DNA of 64,000 bases from Mesonia sp. GTDB lineage: Bacteria; Bacteroidota; Bacteroidia; Flavobacteriales; Flavobacteriaceae. Shown here piece after piece: positions 51,374-58,719 of this stretch (positions within the stretch are counted from its first letter, which is position 1; each line of letters begins with the position of its first letter). The position numbers were made by a program, and so were the translations under genes. The notes under the pieces were generated by a model. It made no database searches and was not told where the DNA came from. It worked only from the letters and a program-made list of their open reading frames with translations. The stretch covers positions 1-64,000 of the forward strand of contig DTTX01000026.1 in NCBI GenBank assembly GCA_012964435.1, written 5' to 3'.

Positions 51374-52087
51374 ATGAACTTGTTTACTGCTGAAGATTTT
51401 AAAAACGGACAAATTTTATTATTCGACAAACCTTTGGAATGGACTTCCTTCCAGGTGGTGAATAAAGTGCGTTGGTTGATAAGAAAAAACTGTGGGATTA
51501 AGAAAATAAAAGTAGGTCACGCCGGTACGTTAGATCCGTTAGCAACAGGTTTATTAATTATTTGTACGGGAAAATTCACTAAGAAAATTCAGGAGTTACA
51601 AGGGCAAGAAAAAGAATATACAGGCACATTTACTCTTGGCGCCACAACGCCTTCATACGACTTAGAAACAGAGATTGACAACACCTTCCCGACCGATCAT
51701 CTTTCCGAAGAAAAGCTTCAGCAAGCTACAGAACAATTTAAAGGAGATATTGAACAATTTCCGCCGGTATTTTCAGCCTTAAAGAAAGACGGGAAACGCC
51801 TTTACGAATACGCTAGAAAAGGCGAAGAAGTAAAAATCAACTCCAGGACGGTAAACATTTCTTCTTTTGAATTGACAAATATTGAATTACCTAACGTAGA
51901 TTTTAAAGTCTCTTGCAGCAAAGGAACTTACATTAGAAGTTTAGCACATGATTTTGGTAAAGCGGCAGAAAGCGGTGCACATTTATCGGCGTTACGTCGT
52001 ACCAAAATTGGTGATTTTAATGTCGAAAATGCTTTTACGATCGATACATTTATAGAAATTTTGCCGGAACGTAAGCAAAAAGACTAA
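51374..52087 (+). CDS. truB: tRNA pseudouridine(55) synthase
   Basis: A 237-residue TruB. The catalytic Asp is in GHAGTLDPLATGLL near residues 49-62, and the later motif KGTYIRSLAHDFG is present near 180. It makes the universal pseudouridine at position 55 of tRNA. The stop codon overlaps the opposing thioredoxin-like gene by 4 bases. Confidence 0.97.
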   Translation: MNLFTAEDFKNGQILLFDKPLEWTSFQVVNKVRWLIRKNCGIKKIKVGHAGTLDPLATGLLIICTGKFTKKIQELQGQEKEYTGTFTLGATTPSYDLETEIDNTFPTDHLSEEKLQQATEQFKGDIEQFPPVFSALKKDGKRLYEYARKGEEVKINSRTVNISSFELTNIELPNVDFKVSCSKGTYIRSLAHDFGKAAESGAHLSALRRTKIGDFNVENAFTIDTFIEILPERKQKD

Positions 52088-52689
52088 AATAGTTTCAGCA
52101 AATCGTCGATAATATTTTGACCTCGATCTTTGTTATACCAAAGTTGTAATTGCTCTTTAAATTCAGGATCTAATTTACCATGTTTGGCTTTGTAATCTTC
52201 AACCATTTGTGTTGCAATAGTTGGTCTTGGGCCCCAATCTGCAATCACTTCTTTTTGATCTACATTATACACGATTAACTTAGGTATCGATTTACCGCCG
52301 TTGGTTAAAAACTGATTCATTAAATCTTCATGCTGATCACGTAAAACCACACGCATTTCGATATTTGGGTTTAAATTTGCTAATTGATGTATAGCCGGTA
52401 AACTATGCGCAGCGTCACCACACCAACCTTCAGAAATTACCAACCAGATCATTTTACCATCATAAGCTTTTATTTTGGCTTCTGCCTCGGTAGAGATCTT
52501 TAAAGTTTTTTCCCAGCGCTTCATTCGGCGTAAATTCAACTTCGAATATTCGGTAAGATTCTCGTCTTGCTGTGGTGCGGTAGATTTTCCTTTAGCTAAT
52601 AGATCTTCCATTAATTTTACGTATTCAGCATACGTGTAAGAAGCTTTTAGACTATCTTCGATGAGTTGAGAAATTTCAGAAGTTTTCAT
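52084..52689 (-). CDS. Thioredoxin-family protein
   Basis: A 201-residue cytosolic protein with a thioredoxin-like fold. The active-site region reads SEGWCGDAAHSLPAI near 85-100, so WCGDA takes the place of WCGPC and only one cysteine remains. GGKSIPKLIV supplies the cis-proline. Such single-Cys relatives are widespread in Bacteroidota and are not classical disulfide reductases. A perfect -7 box lies 15 bases upstream, back to back with that of tag. Confidence 0.85.
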   Translation of the reverse strand: MKTSEISQLIEDSLKASYTYAEYVKLMEDLLAKGKSTAPQQDENLTEYSKLNLRRMKRWEKTLKISTEAEAKIKAYDGKMIWLVISEGWCGDAAHSLPAIHQLANLNPNIEMRVVLRDQHEDLMNQFLTNGGKSIPKLIVYNVDQKEVIADWGPRPTIATQMVEDYKAKHGKLDPEFKEQLQLWYNKDRGQNIIDDLLKLF

Positions 52690-52704
52690 GCGTTTAGTTT
52701 TCTA

Positions 52705-52712
52705 CAAAGCTA
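52705..52712 (-). promoter_or_regulatory. -7 box of the thioredoxin-family gene
   Basis: TAGCTTTG on the minus strand, perfect TAnnTTTG, 15 bases before the ATG. Confidence 0.65.
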
Positions 52713-52736
52713 ACGCAGACCTATTAATTTTTAGGT

Positions 52737-52744
52737 TACTTTTG
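52737..52744 (+). promoter_or_regulatory. -7 box of tag
   Basis: TACTTTTG, perfect TAnnTTTG, 20 bases before the ATG at 52765. It is 24 bases from the opposing box, so the two promoters must share or compete for space. Confidence 0.65.
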
Positions 52745-52764
52745 TTACTAAATCTCAGAAAAAA

Positions 52765-53337
52765 ATGCAGATAAAAAGATGCGGCTGGTGTGAAGGCGAT
52801 GCGCTTTATGAAGCTTACCACGACAACGAATGGGGCGTTCCTGTTTATGATGACAAAACCATTTTTGAATTTCTAATTTTAGAAACTTTTCAGGCTGGTT
52901 TAAGCTGGATCACGATCTTACGCAAGCGAGAAAATTTTCGAGAAGCTTTTGATGATTTTGACTATCGAAAAATTGCTGAATATTCTGAAGATAAAATTCA
53001 GGAGCTTTTACAAAACGAAGGCATTATTAGAAATAAACTAAAAGTAAGAGCAACAGTTACCAACGCGCAACTTTTTATGGACTTACAGAAAGAGTTTGGC
53101 AGTTTTAGCGATTATATTTGGAGTTTTGTAGATGGAAAACCAATCCAAAACGAAATTGAAAATTACAAACAAGCTCCGGCAACTACAGAAATTAGTGACT
53201 GTTTGAGTAAAGATCTAAAAAAACGCGGATTCAAATTTGTAGGTTCAACCGTAGTTTACGCTCATATGCAAGCCACCGGAATGGTAAACGACCACGAAGT
53301 TTCTTGTTTTAGATATGAAGAAATGAAAAAGCTCTAA
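52765..53337 (+). CDS. tag: DNA-3-methyladenine glycosylase I
   Basis: A 190-residue glycosylase. It opens KRCGWCEGDALYEAYHDNEWG with the expected Cys and His, and the C-terminal HEVSCF gives the other zinc ligands. GLSWITILRKRENFR near 50 and GFKFVGSTVVYAHMQA near 153 are family text. It removes 3-methyladenine from alkylated DNA. The stop codon overlaps aat by 4 bases. Confidence 0.96.
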   Translation: MQIKRCGWCEGDALYEAYHDNEWGVPVYDDKTIFEFLILETFQAGLSWITILRKRENFREAFDDFDYRKIAEYSEDKIQELLQNEGIIRNKLKVRATVTNAQLFMDLQKEFGSFSDYIWSFVDGKPIQNEIENYKQAPATTEISDCLSKDLKKRGFKFVGSTVVYAHMQATGMVNDHEVSCFRYEEMKKL

Positions 53338-53975
53338 GCCTTCAAATAGGTAAGAAATTCTTCTCGATGAATTTCGTAAGCACCTAAACTTTCTAAATGT
53401 GGCGTATAAACTTGGCAATCGATCAATTGTACACCTTCATTTTTTAATTTTTCAACTAAAGAAATAAAGCCATACTTAGAAGCATTGCTTACTTTGGTAA
53501 ACATACTTTCACCGCAGAAAATCTGCTTTTCTTTCAGGAAAATTCCGTATAGACCACCAACCAGCTCATCATCTTCCCAAACCTCAACAGAGGTTGCAAA
53601 ACCTTGCTCGTGAAGTTGAATGTAAGCCGAAATCATTTCATTGGTGATCCATGTACCATTTTGCCCTTCTCGTTTTACCGCCGCACAATTTTGAATTACT
53701 GCTTCAAACTCTTGATTATAAGTCACTTTAAAAGCTTCTTTATTAAAAAGCTGCCGCATACTTTTAGAAACTTTTAAATGCTGCGGAAATAAAACCATTC
53801 GAGGATCCGGACTCCACCACAAAATTGGCTGATCTTTTTCGTACCAAGGAAAAATACCAGAACGATAAGCTAATAATAATCGTTCTGAAGATAAATCACC
53901 ACCCACAGCTAAAAGTCCGTCAACGTCTGAATTTTCTACGGGCGGGAAAATAATTTCTTTACCTAAAACGTGCAT
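53334..53975 (-). CDS. aat: Leucyl/phenylalanyl-tRNA--protein transferase
   Basis: A 213-residue Aat. The signatures GLLAVGGDLSSERLLLAYRSGIFPW (part: GIFPWYEKDQPILWWSPDPR) and FCGESMFTKVSNASK near 151-165 are complete. It adds Leu or Phe to proteins with N-terminal Lys or Arg, marking them for ClpSAP degradation (N-degron pathway). Confidence 0.96.
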   Translation of the reverse strand: MHVLGKEIIFPPVENSDVDGLLAVGGDLSSERLLLAYRSGIFPWYEKDQPILWWSPDPRMVLFPQHLKVSKSMRQLFNKEAFKVTYNQEFEAVIQNCAAVKREGQNGTWITNEMISAYIQLHEQGFATSVEVWEDDELVGGLYGIFLKEKQIFCGESMFTKVSNASKYGFISLVEKLKNEGVQLIDCQVYTPHLESLGAYEIHREEFLTYLKA

Positions 53976-54133
53976 CTAATTGATAAATAATGATTTGATA
54001 ACAATATAAATATGAAATTGATTGTTTATTGTCAATATTTTAACGATATTTGAAGCAACCTTTTGAGATAAATTTTGTTCATCATTGCTTTTTTTGAATT
54101 TGTTTTTGAAGGGTTAACTTAAAACCACTATAT

Positions 54134-54162
54134 GAAAATCCGACCCTAAGGTCGGATTTTCG
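54134..54162. terminator. Terminator after the DUF3127 gene
   Basis: GAAAATCCGACC pairs with GGTCGGATTTTC around CTAA. It follows the gene ending at 54191. Confidence 0.88.
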
Positions 54163-54190
54163 CTTGTTATTCAGTAAAGCAATTTACGTT

Positions 54191-54565
54191 TTAGAACGGT
54201 AAATCGTCGTGATCTTCTTCATTAAAATCTTGTGCCGGCTCAAAGTGATCTGCCGGTGGTGGTGTATTTCCTCCTTGTGGTGCAGCCGGTTGTAAATTTT
54301 CAATTCTCCAACCTTGGATAGAGTTAAAATATTTAGTTTCCCCTTGTGGGTTCGTCCATTCTCTTCCTCGTAAGTTAATGCCTATTTTTACAGGTTGCCC
54401 AACATTAAAGTTATTCAACAAATCGCATTTATCTTGAATAAATTCAACTAAAATATGTTGCGGGTATTGTTCTTCTGTCGTAACTACCACTTCTCTTTTT
54501 CTAAAACCATTGCTTCCGTAGGTTTTAGTCTCGTCGATCATTTTAATTCTTCCTTGTACTTCCAT
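54191..54565 (-). CDS. DUF3127 protein, OB-fold-like
   Basis: A 124-residue protein of the DUF3127 family, with MEVQGRIKMIDETKTYGSNGF at the start and a Pro/Gly linker leading to an acidic tail EDHDDLPF. The tail resembles the acidic tip of single-stranded DNA-binding proteins (DDDIPF), and the N-terminal half looks like an OB fold. A role with single-stranded nucleic acid is therefore plausible. It follows the flavin reductase gene by 8 bases. Confidence 0.85.
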   Translation of the reverse strand: MEVQGRIKMIDETKTYGSNGFRKREVVVTTEEQYPQHILVEFIQDKCDLLNNFNVGQPVKIGINLRGREWTNPQGETKYFNSIQGWRIENLQPAAPQGGNTPPPADHFEPAQDFNEEDHDDLPF

Positions 54566-54573
54566 AATAATAT

Positions 54574-55452
54574 TTAATTCTTACTTTTTGCCAATAAAAT
54601 TTTCCAAGCGTTAAGCACTTCTTCCTTTTTTAAATATTCTTGCGCAATGGCGTGAATTTTTTCTAAAGAGCTTTCGCTAACATATTCTTTTAATTTATTC
54701 TCGCTAAGAAATTCTTCTACTTCTTTTTCTTCGGGAATTGCTTCTAACGTCCCTAATTTACCTAGATCGTTTCCGGTTAAAACACTACTTTCTCTAATGC
54801 TTTCGGGTAAAGCATCAACACCCATTCCCATCGATGAAATTGGTTTAGGGATTTCAAAAATACCTTTATTTGCTCTCGAATAAAGATTACCGCCCATTCT
54901 CGAAACCTGATCGAGTTTAAATTGATCGATCTTATTATTTTCATCTAAAACCTCATCTGCAATGTGCATTTTTAGCACTTCGCAACAAACTAAATGTCCC
55001 GCTCCGCCTTCTTCACCTAAAGTTACGATTTGCGTTACTTTGCATTCAAATTGTACCGGCGATTCTTTTACTCGAAATGGTTTTACCATCTCGGCATCTT
55101 GCATCGTGAGTCCGGCTTTTTCAAATTCATTTACACCTTCTGCATACGCCGTACTTGCTAACGACATTTGCTGTACAATGTCGTAATTTACCACATTTAT
55201 TACTACTTCTTTGTTTTGCTCAACATTTTGTAGCGTGTGTTTGCTCGACTTATCGCTAATTTTTAATACCGGCGAAAATACCAGTATTGGCGGGTTAGCG
55301 CTCATCATATTAAAAAAACTAAAAGGTGCCAAATTTGGCTTTCCTTCAGCATTCACTGTACTTGCAAAAGCGATTGGTCTGGGACCAACAGTGCTCACCA
55401 TTAAACCATAAAGTTTCTGGGTAGCAATATCTTTAGGATCGATCGTTAACAT
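54574..55452 (-). CDS. Flavin reductase family protein
   Basis: A 292-residue FMN-binding protein. Residues 1-200 carry the flavin-reductase-like split barrel: VGPRPIAFASTVNAEGKPNLAPFSFF near 20-45 (short signature GPRPIAFAST), and GAGHLVCCEVLKMHIAD near 145. The remaining 90 residues are a helical tail. The partner oxygenase, if any, is not visible. It is first of a two-gene run with DUF3127. Confidence 0.9.
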   Translation of the reverse strand: MLTIDPKDIATQKLYGLMVSTVGPRPIAFASTVNAEGKPNLAPFSFFNMMSANPPILVFSPVLKISDKSSKHTLQNVEQNKEVVINVVNYDIVQQMSLASTAYAEGVNEFEKAGLTMQDAEMVKPFRVKESPVQFECKVTQIVTLGEEGGAGHLVCCEVLKMHIADEVLDENNKIDQFKLDQVSRMGGNLYSRANKGIFEIPKPISSMGMGVDALPESIRESSVLTGNDLGKLGTLEAIPEEKEVEEFLSENKLKEYVSESSLEKIHAIAQEYLKKEEVLNAWKILLAKSKN

Positions 55453-55468
55453 GAACTCGAAATTTTGA

Positions 55469-55476
55469 CAAAGGTA
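55469..55476 (-). promoter_or_regulatory. -7 box of the flavin reductase-DUF3127 run
   Basis: TACCTTTG on the minus strand, perfect TAnnTTTG, 16 bases before the ATG at 55452. Confidence 0.65.
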
Positions 55477-55565
55477 ACATTTACAAAGAGGAATTTAAAA
55501 CTGTGTGAAAACAATAATTCAACAGAAAAACCATTATATTTAAAATTCTTAGTGATCTATAATTT

Positions 55566-56717
55566 ATGATATTTTCTGACGAGCATCGCTTTACCCGATG
55601 GTTTATTACGGTTTCTTCTATCGCCATTGTGAGTATTTTTTTGTGGAATGTTTCTATATTTTTTAATCGTCTCAAAAAAGAAGAGCGCGAGAAAATGGAA
55701 ATTTGGGTAAAAGCTTATTCTGAAGTTTTAAATAGTGATCTTAACGAAGATATCCCGATAGAGCTGGAAGTGATCTCGAAAAACACCACTACTCCGATGA
55801 TCATTTATCATAAAAAGGAAGATTTTTATGAGACCCGAAATATTGCTCGCAAAAATACCGATGATGATGAAAAGATCAAAGCTTTAGCCGCCTCGTTCGC
55901 TTCAGACTACCAACCTATTGAGATTGTTTATGAAAATGAAGTTTTCGGAACACTTTACTACGGAAATTCTAGCTTGATCAATAAGCTAAAATATTTCCCC
56001 ATTGGAATTGTTTTTATCGTGATTCTTTACCTCGCGATGTTGTATTATTTTTATTCAACCTCAAAATCGCACGACCAGAGTTTACTTTGGGCAGGAATGG
56101 CGAAAGAAACTGCTCATCAAATCGGGACGCCGCTTTCATCGCTTGTGGGGTGGACAGAGATTCTGAAACAAGAAAACGTCGATCCTACTTATGTTGAAGA
56201 AATGGAAAAAGACATTGTTCGTCTGCAAACCATTACCGATCGTTTTTCTAAAATTGGCTCGCTTCCTAATCTTGAGCCGACCGATATTGTTGAAGAAACC
56301 AAAGATTCTTACGAATATTTAAAAGCTAGAAGTTCTAAACTGATTAATTTTTCGTTGACACTTCCTGATGAAAAAATTCAAGTAAACCTCAACAAACAAC
56401 TATTTAGCTGGACAATCGAGAACATTGTAAAAAATGCCATTGATGCGTTAAAAGGAAAAGGAAATCTTGATGTTGAAATTACACAAGACGCCAAATGGGT
56501 TCATATTTTGATTACCGACACCGGAAAAGGAATACCTAAAACAAAATTCAAGAAAATATTTAAACCGGGATATACTTCTAAAAAACGTGGTTGGGGTCTT
56601 GGACTCTCGTTAGCTAAACGAATTATTGAAGAATATCACGACGGTAAAATTAGAGTTTTAAAAAGTGAAGTAGGCAAAGGCACTACCTTCGAAGTAAAAC
56701 TTAAAAAATTGGTCTAA
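55566..56717 (+). CDS. Sensor histidine kinase, orphan
   Basis: A 383-residue membrane kinase. Membrane segments lie near residues 13-31 and 142-164, framing a periplasmic domain of about 110 residues. The dimerisation helix carries H184 in ETAHQIGTPLSSL, followed by the N box ENIVKNAIDAL, and G boxes DTGKGIP and GWGLGLSL. No response regulator gene is adjacent, so its partner lies elsewhere. The signal is unknown. DUF2007 follows 18 bases later. Confidence 0.92.
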   Translation: MIFSDEHRFTRWFITVSSIAIVSIFLWNVSIFFNRLKKEEREKMEIWVKAYSEVLNSDLNEDIPIELEVISKNTTTPMIIYHKKEDFYETRNIARKNTDDDEKIKALAASFASDYQPIEIVYENEVFGTLYYGNSSLINKLKYFPIGIVFIVILYLAMLYYFYSTSKSHDQSLLWAGMAKETAHQIGTPLSSLVGWTEILKQENVDPTYVEEMEKDIVRLQTITDRFSKIGSLPNLEPTDIVEETKDSYEYLKARSSKLINFSLTLPDEKIQVNLNKQLFSWTIENIVKNAIDALKGKGNLDVEITQDAKWVHILITDTGKGIPKTKFKKIFKPGYTSKKRGWGLGLSLAKRIIEEYHDGKIRVLKSEVGKGTTFEVKLKKLV

Positions 56718-56735
56718 CTATAAATTTTAAAACTG

Positions 56736-56954
56736 ATGGATGATTATATTAAAATACTTACCGATAGCTCGATCATCGTGAACAGAGTCGCTTTTGAATT
56801 GCAGGAAAACGACATTAAAACCAAAATTATAGATAACGTTGAATCTGGAAGGTTGGCAGGTTTTGGAGTTCAGAATAATGATGTCGAATTGTACGTTTTA
56901 AAGTCTGAAGCTTTAAAAGCAAAAAATTTTATTGAAGGTTTAGAGAACCAATAA
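56736..56954 (+). CDS. DUF2007 protein
   Basis: A 72-residue protein of the DUF2007 family, starting MDDYIKILTDSSIIVNRVAF and showing a PII-like small alpha/beta pattern. It follows the kinase gene closely and is probably co-transcribed. DUF2007 proteins are called putative signal-transducing proteins, without a defined partner. Confidence 0.88.
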   Translation: MDDYIKILTDSSIIVNRVAFELQENDIKTKIIDNVESGRLAGFGVQNNDVELYVLKSEALKAKNFIEGLENQ

Positions 56955-57005
56955 TGTTTAAAATAGTTGAATTGATTATCCGTAATTTGAAATCATAGAT
57001 ACTTT

Positions 57006-57087
57006 CGTCATTCCGGACTTGATCCGGAATCTCATATTAAACTGCAAACATTTTGGATGAGACCCTGAATCAAGTTCAGGGTGACGG
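57006..57087 (-). repeat. Paired-hairpin repeat, family F copy 2
   Basis: ATTCCGGA..TCCGGAAT and ACCCTGAA..TTCAGGGT, joined by CTCAT..GATGAG, are bounded by CGTCA and TGACG. Relative to 14455-14539 the order of the two hairpins is reversed, so this copy is inverted. It lies between convergent genes and may end transcription. Confidence 0.75.
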
Positions 57088-57171
57088 CAACTTATTATGA
57101 AATATAACAGAAATTCAATAATTTAATTATCATCAGTTCTTTCAAATTAAATGTGCAAATTGGTATCACCC

Positions 57172-57561
57172 TTAAAAATTAGCTGAAATTTTTTCAGCAA
57201 GTTCTTTAAATTCGGCTTCACTTAATTTCACTTTAGAACCAAAAGTAGCTTCTTTCATTTCGTTTAACGGAATTAGATGAACGTGCACGTGCGGCACTTC
57301 TAAACCAATTACAGACATCCCAACACGCTTACATTCGATAGATTTTCTAATCGCTAAAGCTACTTTTCTAGAGAATTTCATAAGTTCTAGATAAGTTTCT
57401 TCATCTAGATCAAAAATTTTATTCACTTCTTTCTTCGGAATACATAACGTATGTCCTTTTGCATTCGGATTAATGTCTAAAAAAGCAAAAAAATCTTCTG
57501 TCTCTGCGACTTTATAGCTCGGGATCTCTCCGTTGATAATCTTCGTGAAAATGGTTGCCAT
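57172..57561 (-). CDS. HIT family hydrolase
   Basis: A 129-residue protein of the histidine-triad family. The triad reads HVHVHLIP near residue 98, and DINPNAKGHTLCIPKKE near 29-45 is family text. HIT proteins hydrolyse nucleotide phosphoramidates and related compounds. The ATG at 57561 gives the standard MATIFTKIINGEIPSYKV opening. It stands alone between a repeat and an ABC permease gene. Confidence 0.95.
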   Translation of the reverse strand: MATIFTKIINGEIPSYKVAETEDFFAFLDINPNAKGHTLCIPKKEVNKIFDLDEETYLELMKFSRKVALAIRKSIECKRVGMSVIGLEVPHVHVHLIPLNEMKEATFGSKVKLSEAEFKELAEKISANF

Positions 57562-57596
57562 ATTTTTTTATTTTTTGAAATCGTTGTTATCTAAAT

Positions 57597-58718
57597 TTAC
57601 GCTTTTACATCTAAAGCATCTCTTAAGGCGTTACCAATTAACATAAACGCCATTACTAAACTCATAATTGCCAATCCCGGAATGACAGCCAAATAAGGTT
57701 TACCTAAAATAATGTAACTGTAGTGATCTTTAATCATTGAACCCCAACTTGGCATAGGTGGTTGTGCGCCGATCCCTAAAAAGCTTAAACCGCTTTCTAC
57801 TAAGATCGCTGCCGCAAAATTAGCCGCAGAAATCACGATTAATGGCGCCAAAACATTCGGAATAATATGTTTTAAAATAATTCTGGTATGACCAAAACCT
57901 AAAGCACGCGCTGCGGTCACGTATTGCATTTTTTTTACGCCCATTACTTGTCCGCGTACAACTCTGGCAACTTCTACCCACATCGTTAAACCGACCGCAA
58001 TAAATACTTGCCAAAAGCCTTTACCTAAAGCTAAGGTAATCGCAATGACTAATAGCAAGGTTGGGATTGACCACGTTACATTAATTAACCACATAATTGC
58101 GGCATCGATCTTTCCGCCAAAATAACCGGCAATAGCACCTAAACTCATCCCGATAACTAAAGAAATAAATACAGCTACAAAACCAATTGAAAGTGAAATA
58201 CGAATACCGACCAACATTCTGCTTAATAGATCTCTTCCGTATTTGTCGGTGCCTAACAAAAACGTTTGTTGCTGAATGTATTGCGCTTTAATTTCTTCTG
58301 CGGAAGAAGCTTCCGGAAAAGTTTCAGCTAAATTATAGGTCTTTTCTAAGCCTTCAATTTCACCTTCAGCATAGGTTTTCACTTTTAATTCTTCTTCAGT
58401 AAATTCAAAAGAATTAATAGGGATTTCTGTCCCTGAAAATTGTTTTCCGAATAAAGCTTGCGCTAACCACGATTTTTCTTCAGCTTGAAGATTGGATGGA
58501 ATATTAAGCATCGTTACCTCAAAACCCGGAGATTTTGAATGAATAGGCAGATGCATTTGGTTGGCATTTTCAGAATGATCTGGAGCAATTAGATATGCAC
58601 CTAACGCTAATAGAAAGCAAACGACAATAAACCAGAAACTGAAAACGCCCCAGAAGTTTTTTTTAAACCTCTGGAGCGCTAATTGACTTAATGAGTTTGA
58701 TGAGCTCTTCAACCGCAA
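57597..58718 (-). CDS. ABC transporter permease, DppC/OppC type
   Basis: A 373-residue inner-membrane protein. After one N-terminal segment (about 23-46) a hydrophilic loop of some 110 residues follows, then five segments. GTDKYGRDLLSRMLVGIRISL near 157 and the EAA loop (AARALGFGHTRIILKHIIPN) near 268 identify oligopeptide/nickel-type permeases. No ATPase, second permease or binding protein is adjacent. Translation seems to begin at a TTG (58718) just beyond the protease stop codon. Confidence 0.9.
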   Translation of the reverse strand: MRLKSSSNSLSQLALQRFKKNFWGVFSFWFIVVCFLLALGAYLIAPDHSENANQMHLPIHSKSPGFEVTMLNIPSNLQAEEKSWLAQALFGKQFSGTEIPINSFEFTEEELKVKTYAEGEIEGLEKTYNLAETFPEASSAEEIKAQYIQQQTFLLGTDKYGRDLLSRMLVGIRISLSIGFVAVFISLVIGMSLGAIAGYFGGKIDAAIMWLINVTWSIPTLLLVIAITLALGKGFWQVFIAVGLTMWVEVARVVRGQVMGVKKMQYVTAARALGFGHTRIILKHIIPNVLAPLIVISAANFAAAILVESGLSFLGIGAQPPMPSWGSMIKDHYSYIILGKPYLAVIPGLAIMSLVMAFMLIGNALRDALDVKA

Positions 58719-58719
58719 A

